A stretch of DNA of 34,017 bases. Origin: Tissierellia bacterium (GTDB lineage: Bacteria > Bacillota > Clostridia > Peptostreptococcales > Acidaminobacteraceae). The notes beneath the pieces were generated by a model. That model made no database searches. It was not told the origin of the DNA and was given only the letters and a program-made list of their open reading frames with translations. The position numbers were made by a program, and so were the translations under genes. How positions within the stretch are numbered: the stretch's first letter is position 1; every line of letters begins with the position of its first letter. Shown piece by piece: positions 9,287 to 15,548 of the stretch. The stretch covers positions 1 through 34,017 of the forward strand of contig DUVM01000032.1 of the NCBI GenBank assembly GCA_012841045.1, written 5' to 3'.

Positions 9287-10299
9287 CAGTACGGCCTCAA
9301 TCCACCGTAATATCTTCTGTCGTCGGGATTGTGCCCCTTATAGATGGACAGATAATAGTAGAAGTATTCAAGCGGGACAAAGAGCAAGAAGGGGTCGAGA
9401 GCCGGGTGGAACTTCTCAGAAAACTTCTTGCTGTCAAAGACGATCACGTTTTCTGTCAACCCTTCGATAAAGCGAAGCGCCCGCTCAGCACTCTCACGCG
9501 TCTTGTCCCGCCCGATGAACACGACATAGTTGGTATCTTCGTCCACCACTTCGAGTGGACCGTGGCGGAATTCCGAAGCGTTCAGACTGCATCCATGCGT
9601 CCACGTAAACTCGAGCATCGTGATGATGCCCTCTTTGTAACCGATAGGTAAGAGATTTCCGGAGCTGATGGTATAGATGAGGGGCCATTTGGAGGCTCTC
9701 TCTCCCCACTTCTCCATCTCACCTTCCACTTCGTTGAGGAGACGCTCAAGCTCTCCGGGAAGCTGATGAAGTTCTGATTTGATTTGCTGCAGTTCAGGTG
9801 TGTCTTGTAGAAAATGAAGAACAACGTGATAACTGATTAAAAGATGAACGATCCAGATACATTCTGCGTGATAGGCTGCCACGTATTCAGCGGCTTTGGC
9901 AAGAGGGGACTCCTCTGTTTTCGTGACGGCAAGGGTGCGTGCGCCACGTTTTCGAGCGAGTTCCACAGCCGATACGACTTCCTCTGTCTTTCCTGAGTCA
10001 CTGACGCCGACGACCAGACAACTGGCATCAAGTATGTGCGGAGGATTGAGAACAAAGTCCATCCCGCTAAATGTCTTGACACGAAAATCGCCATAAATGT
10101 CGGCAAGTTGTGCTGCCGTCTGACAAGCACAGAGTGGAGAGCCGCATGCCACAAAATACACCCTCTCAATCGAGGACTTGCCGATCGTCGCCAGAATCTC
10201 ATCGACAACCGGGAAGACATTTTTGAGCACATGCGAGGTTTCTGGTACCATATCTTCGGTAACCAAAAAATCGACTTCAGACTTATCAATCTTGAGCAT
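9286..10299 (-). CDS. frlB: fructoselysine 6-phosphate deglycase, enterobacterial FrlB-like SIS protein
   Basis: Near co-linear by eye with E. coli FrlB: 'MLKIDKSEVDFLVTEDMV', 'FVACGSPLCACQTA', 'GYKEGIITMLEFTWTHGC', 'SEFRHGPLEVV', 'YYLSIYKGHNPDDRRYYGGL'. Confidence 0.88.
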   Translation of the reverse strand: MLKIDKSEVDFLVTEDMVPETSHVLKNVFPVVDEILATIGKSSIERVYFVACGSPLCACQTAAQLADIYGDFRVKTFSGMDFVLNPPHILDASCLVVGVSDSGKTEEVVSAVELARKRGARTLAVTKTEESPLAKAAEYVAAYHAECIWIVHLLISYHVVLHFLQDTPELQQIKSELHQLPGELERLLNEVEGEMEKWGERASKWPLIYTISSGNLLPIGYKEGIITMLEFTWTHGCSLNASEFRHGPLEVVDEDTNYVVFIGRDKTRESAERALRFIEGLTENVIVFDSKKFSEKFHPALDPFLLFVPLEYFYYYLSIYKGHNPDDRRYYGGLRPY

Positions 10300-10327
10300 T
10301 TCTCCCTACTTTCATTATCAAGTAAAT

Positions 10328-10341
10328 TTTTGCATACCAGT
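10328..10341 (-). promoter_or_regulatory. candidate GntR-type operator copy A
   Basis: Plus strand TTTTGCATACCAGT (minus ACTGGTATGCAAAA); matches copy B at 13/14 positions. Confidence 0.45.
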
Positions 10342-10402
10342 TAAGGTTGACATGGGGCTTATATAGAACACTTAGCGTTTACGAGAGAACTTTCCCGTTA
10401 AT

Positions 10403-10431
10403 TTATTAAGTATTTGTTTTAATTTGCTCAA
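10403..10431 (-). promoter_or_regulatory. candidate sigma-A promoter of the Amadori operon
   Basis: Minus strand TTGAGC-N17-TAATAA, about 100 bp upstream of the first gene. Confidence 0.45.
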
Positions 10432-10454
10432 ATTTTCTTTGTTGAAACGGTCGA

Positions 10455-10468
10455 TTTTGCCTACCAGT
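10455..10468 (-). promoter_or_regulatory. candidate GntR-type operator copy B
   Basis: Plus strand TTTTGCCTACCAGT (minus ACTGGTAGGCAAAA). Confidence 0.45.
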
Positions 10469-10897
10469 ATTAACTAAAATATACTCCTGTGCCAATCAAA
10501 AGTCAACCTGAAAGAGGAAGAATGTATGTGAAAAGAGCATTCATACAAGCGACGTAGTTGTCGGAACAATAGAGTCTATTACTTGATATAACTGCGAGTT
10601 AACGGACCTAATAAAAGAATATATGTCCATTTTCAGTCATGAGAAGGTTCGGTCAAGAAGTATTGATCTAAAATAAAAAGGTATCCGTCATTTCCCTTAC
10701 AGAGCGAAGATGACAACATACCTCAATACACTCTTTAGTAGCATGCAGAATTGAATTCTTACACTAAGCAGGCTACCTATGTTTTGTCAGATACACCATT
10801 CCCTCTATTTAAAAAAGGTATTGGCGCATCACACATATATACAAAGTACTAAAATGATTTTAAACAAGCGCAAATACATAAATAGAAAAATAGGTTA

Positions 10898-11872
10898 TTA
10901 CTGTAAACGCCGGATCCTTTCTAACACCAACATTTTGAGAGCTTCTTTCATGTGTTCAGGAAGAAGAGACTTTGCCGTCATTTGAAGATATTCATCTTTC
11001 ATTGAAATCACTTTCTCTAAAAGGTTCAGAGCTGTCTTTTCCTGTATCTTTGCATTTGCAGCAAATCGTAGGAAATCTCTTCTTGAGATATTACTTTTCT
11101 TACCGTTCAAAGTGAGAGCCATTTCATCTTGATCCTCTGGTAAAACTACATTGACGGGCAGGAGGTCATACGCCGGAGAGAGTGTGAAAACACGCGAAGC
11201 CGGGCTCGTTTCAATCAGGGAAAGGTTCTTTAAGTGCATGTCCGAATTCCCAATAACAAATGAAAAGACTACTCGGAAGAATAGCTCACTCAAATCAAGT
11301 CCTGAAGTACTTGAGTATCTCCAGATAATCTTTGCGCACTGTTCGTAGGAGCCTCGGTATTTATACTGCGTCAGACGATCACTTAATTGACAGAAATCCT
11401 CCATGGCATATTTTTTGATATGGTAGTGACCATGACTCTCTTTGATCTCACGATCTGCACGTTTTGTGATATATGCTAGGGAGGCGCTTTCATCATTTAC
11501 TCGAATCAATCCGTGTAACACGGTTTGAATCCCAGTAGCTTTAGCCATGCGCATGCTGAGATCCTCTGCTTCAGGCAGTGCTTGAAACTCTTTCGTCTGA
11601 GGCTTAAGGATGTATCCAAATGGATGATCTTTAAGGGTCAAACGTTCTGAACCTTCTTGTGTGGACAAATGAAGAGAAAGTTTTTTCTGCACACCAGCCA
11701 CTGTAGCTCCCATATGAATCGCTTTTTCGACTAGTTTTTGTATTTGCTCTGGCGTGATGTGAAGTTGTGGCATGTCATGTGTTCCAAAGAAAACTCTAAT
11801 ACAGCGTGGATGCCATTCGGCGGCATCTCTTTGCGAATCCTCAAGTGGTTCTCCACAATACAGGCAGTTCAT
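10898..11872 (-). CDS. hipT: HipT-like kinase toxin (HipA kinase core without N-subdomain 1)
   Basis: N-terminal CxxC...HPRC motif, Gly-rich loop 'GATVAGVQKKLSLHL', catalytic 'GNSDMHLKNLSL', 'LSPAYDLLP'. Confidence 0.85.
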   Translation of the reverse strand: MNCLYCGEPLEDSQRDAAEWHPRCIRVFFGTHDMPQLHITPEQIQKLVEKAIHMGATVAGVQKKLSLHLSTQEGSERLTLKDHPFGYILKPQTKEFQALPEAEDLSMRMAKATGIQTVLHGLIRVNDESASLAYITKRADREIKESHGHYHIKKYAMEDFCQLSDRLTQYKYRGSYEQCAKIIWRYSSTSGLDLSELFFRVVFSFVIGNSDMHLKNLSLIETSPASRVFTLSPAYDLLPVNVVLPEDQDEMALTLNGKKSNISRRDFLRFAANAKIQEKTALNLLEKVISMKDEYLQMTAKSLLPEHMKEALKMLVLERIRRLQ

Positions 11873-12204
11873 AGTGTCTCCTCACGCCTTACGCTTACAT
11901 CTCCTGTGCAGTCTTCACAAGCAACAAGTAGCACCCCAAAACGATCATTTCGTTCAATTTTCCAATTTCGACTTACTTCTTGCAGTAACCACCCTTCGGG
12001 AATCAGTCCATCAAAGAAAGAAAACAAGACCTTCGATTCAAAAGGCTCTGTTTGAAGCGGAAGGGTCAAACTGACCGGGAATGCTTGATCACTCGCTAGA
12101 TATTTTTGATCATAAGTGAATTGGTATCCCGTGTCGGATTCTTGAAGGATCCCAGCGTATTTTGATTGGACGTAGATTTTTGCTCTGCGATACACTCTAT
12201 TCAT
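11869..12204 (-). CDS. hipS: HipS-like protein (HipA N-terminal subdomain 1 as separate protein)
   Basis: 111 aa 'LPLQTEPFESKVLFSFFDGLIPEGWLL' HipA N-terminal motif; overlaps hipT by 4 bp. Confidence 0.85.
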   Translation of the reverse strand: MNRVYRRAKIYVQSKYAGILQESDTGYQFTYDQKYLASDQAFPVSLTLPLQTEPFESKVLFSFFDGLIPEGWLLQEVSRNWKIERNDRFGVLLVACEDCTGDVSVRREETL

Positions 12205-12403
12205 CTCTCTTCATTCTCCCGGGAACTGCCTCCATGCCAAACATAGCAAGTGCTTGATTCACTTTATCCATGCGAACGGTCTTCTTACCCTGCTCTATTT
12301 CGCGCACAAAGCGCAGCCCCAGACCAGAGCGCATGGCAAACTCTTCTTGTGTCAAACCTGCCTTTTTTCTGTTTTCTTTGATAAATCTAGCTATTGTGTT
12401 CAT
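12197..12403 (-). CDS. hipB: HipB-like HTH (XRE) protein
   Basis: 68 aa XRE helix-turn-helix 'KKAGLTQEEFAMRSGLGLRFVREIEQGKKTVRMDKVNQAL'; overlaps hipS by 8 bp. Confidence 0.88.
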   Translation of the reverse strand: MNTIARFIKENRKKAGLTQEEFAMRSGLGLRFVREIEQGKKTVRMDKVNQALAMFGMEAVPGRMKRDE

Positions 12404-12409
12404 GTTATC

Positions 12410-12438
12410 ACTTTATACCCTATGGGGTATATTGTCAA
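12410..12438 (-). promoter_or_regulatory. candidate hipBST promoter
   Basis: Minus strand TTGACA (12433-12438) - N17 - TAAAGT (12410-12415), ending 6 nt before the hipB ATG. Confidence 0.6.
12414..12431. promoter_or_regulatory. operator O1 (inverted repeat)
   Basis: TATACCC-TATG-GGGTATA, perfect 7-bp arms, between -35 and -10. Confidence 0.75.
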
Positions 12439-12453
12439 TTATCACTTCAGATT

Positions 12454-12471
12454 TATACCCAATAGGGTGTA
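12454..12471. promoter_or_regulatory. operator O2 (inverted repeat)
   Basis: TATACCC-AATA-GGGTGTA, 40 bp from O1. Confidence 0.7.
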
Positions 12472-12492
12472 TTATCTAGACAACCTGCAATA

Positions 12493-12510
12493 TGCTCCCG
12501 ATAGGGTATA
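12493..12510. promoter_or_regulatory. operator O3 (degenerate inverted repeat)
   Basis: TGCTCCC-GATA-GGGTATA, 39 bp from O2; overlaps plus-strand TATAAT at 12507-12512. Confidence 0.6.
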
Positions 12511-12614
12511 ATACTGACACAATTTGCCGTCAATATTTTTAGAACTATCGAATTTTTTCTGTTAGATTATAGTACGAAGACAAACTGTTTAAATTGTTTT
12601 GAAAAGGTGATCTA

Positions 12615-12920
12615 TTGCTCTTTAAAGAAACACTTACTGAATATTATAGATCCATACATCAGTATATGAGTGAAGCGAACGAATTCTGCGAGAACTTTGA
12701 AGAGCACTTGATGAAGCGCATGGAAGACAAAGACTATCAGTGGGAAGGGTGGAGCAAGCTAGATAATTACTTGCGTGAGGCTTGGCAGATACTCCAAGAA
12801 ATGTCGGATCAGAACCACATAATCAAAAAGAATAAAAGATGGTTTGGTGAAGAGCGTGTGTTGAGAAAACAAGCCCAACAAAGAATCAAGTCGTTAGAAA
12901 AAGAGCTTGCCTCGCTCTAG
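12615..12920 (+). CDS. hypothetical protein, 101 aa, helical/charged, divergent from hipBST
   Basis: TTG start with AAAGGTG upstream; followed by strong terminator; protein-like composition. Confidence 0.65.
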   Translation: MLFKETLTEYYRSIHQYMSEANEFCENFEEHLMKRMEDKDYQWEGWSKLDNYLREAWQILQEMSDQNHIIKKNKRWFGEERVLRKQAQQRIKSLEKELASL

Positions 12921-12947
12921 TCACATCATTTCCCTAATGACAATTTT

Positions 12948-12985
12948 AAAGACCAGATCCATTCAATGATGGAGCTGGTCTTTTC
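12948..12985. terminator. bidirectional rho-independent terminator
   Basis: AAAGACCAGaTCCAT...ATGGAgCTGGTCTTTTCTC. Confidence 0.85.
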
Positions 12986-12986
12986 T

Positions 12987-13688
12987 CTATCCTTCTAGTG
13001 CACGGTCCACTTCCTCAAGAAAGGGTCCGATCTTTTCCTTGAAAACGTATTCTATCCTTCCGTCTGCGTACGCTTCGAGATCTACATAGGCGCGAGTCAT
13101 GGGATACATAAACGGCAGCTGGGCGGCGGGAAATACTTCGAGGCTCGTTCCCAAAATCAAGATCATATCCGCTTGAGAGAGCTCCTCCACGGCATGGCGA
13201 AACGCTTCTTGAGGGAGTGCTTCTCCAAAGAGCGTGACGCCGGGGCGCAGGGGTCCGTGACACGAGCAACTCTTTCCCTCAAAGAAATCTTCTTCGCTGT
13301 ATTCCTTTTCGCAGTGCTGACAAAAGACGCGACGGATGCTTCCGTGGAGCTCCATGACATGTTTACTGCCGGCAGCTCTGTGAAGTCCGGAGACATTTTG
13401 CGTGATGATTCCCTTCAGGAGACCTTCTTCTTCCCACTTTGCGAGGATCTCATGGCCTCTGTGCGGGGACACGCCGCGCAAATTCTTCATCCTATGCGTG
13501 TAGAACTCACGGAACAACTCATAATTGTTGTGAAGCGCTTCTACGCTGGCCAAGGTTCTCGGGTCGTGGTTTTTCCAGAGTCCACTCGGTCCGCGAAAAT
13601 CCGGCAGATTACTTTCTGTATCCATTCCGGCTCCGGTAAACGCCAGGAGGTAGTTAGAAGAGCGAACAGCTTCAACAAATTCTTTCAT
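12987..13688 (-). CDS. SIR2 family NAD-dependent deacetylase/deacylase
   Basis: 'FTGAGMDTESNLPDFRGPSGLW', 'TQNVSGLHRAAGS', zinc cysteines CQHC...CSC, 'GTSLEVFPAAQL'; start placed at MKEFVEAV. Confidence 0.9.
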   Translation of the reverse strand: MKEFVEAVRSSNYLLAFTGAGMDTESNLPDFRGPSGLWKNHDPRTLASVEALHNNYELFREFYTHRMKNLRGVSPHRGHEILAKWEEEGLLKGIITQNVSGLHRAAGSKHVMELHGSIRRVFCQHCEKEYSEEDFFEGKSCSCHGPLRPGVTLFGEALPQEAFRHAVEELSQADMILILGTSLEVFPAAQLPFMYPMTRAYVDLEAYADGRIEYVFKEKIGPFLEEVDRALEG

Positions 13689-13819
13689 CGGCTTTCCTTT
13701 CTTAGTCACATTGTACTCATAACAAAAAAGGCAAAAACCCAATCTATCACGATGGTCTCTGCCCGTTGTTGTTTTAATGTTTTGGGGGCTCAATGAGTCC
13801 ACTTTCCTCTATTATAGCA

Positions 13820-14524
13820 TTAAGGCGTAAGAGGTTTTAGTTTCCCCCCTGCATAGCGAACCACTTTTCTTGCCAGCGCTTCTGTCGGATCGACAAAAGG
13901 TCCCACGAAATCATCTTCCTGGAAGTAGATGGCAAGTTCGGTGCAGGCGGTGAAAAAGACATCTGCCCCTTCCTGCCTCTTTCTTTCAAGGAGCGCCTTT
14001 GCTTCTTCTATTCCATGATCCATGACGCCGGCTTTCATCGCGTAGATGATGCGCATCATGAGCTCTTTTTCTTCCTCTGAGAGTGCCAGCACCTCCATCC
14101 CCTCTTTTTGGCATCGAAGCTCATACAGTCCTTTTTCCTGGGTGGCGGTGGTGGAAAAGATAACGACTCTTTTTGCGTCTTGTCTCTTTGCTTCCTCTAT
14201 TGCTGCCTCAATCATGCTCAGAAATGGAATAGAGACCGCTGGGCGCATCTGTTCTAGATAGAAATGCGCCGTATTGCACGCCATGACAAGTACCTGCGCT
14301 CCCGCCTGTTCTAGGCGTTTAGCACTGTTGATCATCTCTGGAAGCGGGTCTTTTCCCCCGTGGAGGATGGCCGCTGTTCGATCCGGAATCTGTGAGTTGC
14401 AGTCCGTGATGACATGAAGGTGATCTTGATCTTCGTCCGCTACGGTGTTTTCAATGATCTTGCGCTGCAAGTCAACAGAGGCCAGCGGCCCCATTCCCCC
14501 GATAATTCCCACAATCTTAGTCAT
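13820..14524 (-). CDS. aspartate/glutamate racemase family protein
   Basis: 'IGIIGGMGPLAS'-like start (IVGIIGGMGPLASVDL), catalytic 'MACNTAH' and 'TACTEL'. Confidence 0.9.
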   Translation of the reverse strand: MTKIVGIIGGMGPLASVDLQRKIIENTVADEDQDHLHVITDCNSQIPDRTAAILHGGKDPLPEMINSAKRLEQAGAQVLVMACNTAHFYLEQMRPAVSIPFLSMIEAAIEEAKRQDAKRVVIFSTTATQEKGLYELRCQKEGMEVLALSEEEKELMMRIIYAMKAGVMDHGIEEAKALLERKRQEGADVFFTACTELAIYFQEDDFVGPFVDPTEALARKVVRYAGGKLKPLTP

Positions 14525-15517
14525 CAAGCACCTCCTGAAGGGATGCAATTCGTCTTCCCGAGCGAGAGATCATCGGCTCGGCGTGCCAAAGAGAGCTGTA
14601 GATCGCTTCTTCCACAGACTCTACCGTCGCATCAAATACTCTGTCGATCATTTTTTCATGCAAAATGGGAAATGCGCGGATCGCCTTCTTCGCTTTTTGC
14701 GATATGCGATTCGCCGTACTAAAAGCGATGGCGATATCTCCGCTACCATGTCCCATGATAGAGCCCGTCCTTCCAAGAGCCATTGAGGAGCGTTTTGCAA
14801 CGCGCTTTAGCTGCCTAGAGGACAGAGGAATATCGGTGGCGATGATGATCATGATCGACCCCTTATCTTCTTCCTTGTCCGAAAAAGGGAGAAGTTGTCC
14901 GTCAAATCGGAGTTTTCCCTTCCCTCCATAGTTTGACAGCACCAACGCGCCCACCGTGTAGTTCTTCCCATCGATGAGTAGAGTTCGAGAAGCTGAGCCA
15001 ATGCCTCCTTTTAGACCAAAGCAGACCATACCTCTTCCGGCGCCGACCGCTCCTTCTTCAAAAGTATCCGAGACGGTATGGAGTGCCTCCATTACATGCT
15101 CCTCTGTCACATGCATTCCCCGGATATCGTTGATTCTTCCGTCATTGCACTCGCCGACAACGCAGTTGACGGTGGCGTCGGTGTCTGCGATCGTGGCGTT
15201 TTGCTCTAACATATATTTGTTCAGCGCCGTGAGGGCGGTGCCGACACTCAAAGTGTTTGTCAACACGATCGGGCTCTCCAGTGTCCCCAGTTCTTCCACC
15301 TGAATAAGACCGGCGCTCTTTCCAAATCCGTTGAGGACGCTGACAGCGGCGACGAGCTTTTGATCGAATAAGTCTCCCGAGCAGGCACAATGGCCGTAAC
15401 ACCGGTATGCGCCTCTGCCTCATCCACGGTGACATGCCCTACGAGCACTCCTTCGACATCACAGATGGTGTTCTTTTTTCCCTTTGGCAGGTTGCCGATT
15501 TCCCGCTTCATTCCCAT
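14517..15517 (-). pseudogene. P1 family peptidase (DmpA-like), interrupted by a single-base frameshift
   Basis: Two ORFs (15260-15574 and 14517-15299) form one DmpA-like protein if one G is restored in the GGG run at 15376-15378. Confidence 0.8.
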
Positions 15518-15548
15518 ACCATTTCCTCTTTCTTTTATAGAAAGCATC

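Noticed and set aside
10779-10985. 68-aa plus-strand ORF in the gene-poor gap
   Set aside because: Overlaps the hipT 3' end antisense; no RBS; Lys/Ile/Tyr-rich random-looking composition.
12414-12510. CRISPR-like repeat array
   Set aside because: Repeats are short degenerate palindromes with ~22-bp spacing and only three copies in a promoter; operator explanation fits better; no cas genes.
13173-13796. 207-aa plus-strand ORF opposite SIR2
   Set aside because: Antisense to a well-supported SIR2 gene; low-complexity unlike a known family; no clear RBS.
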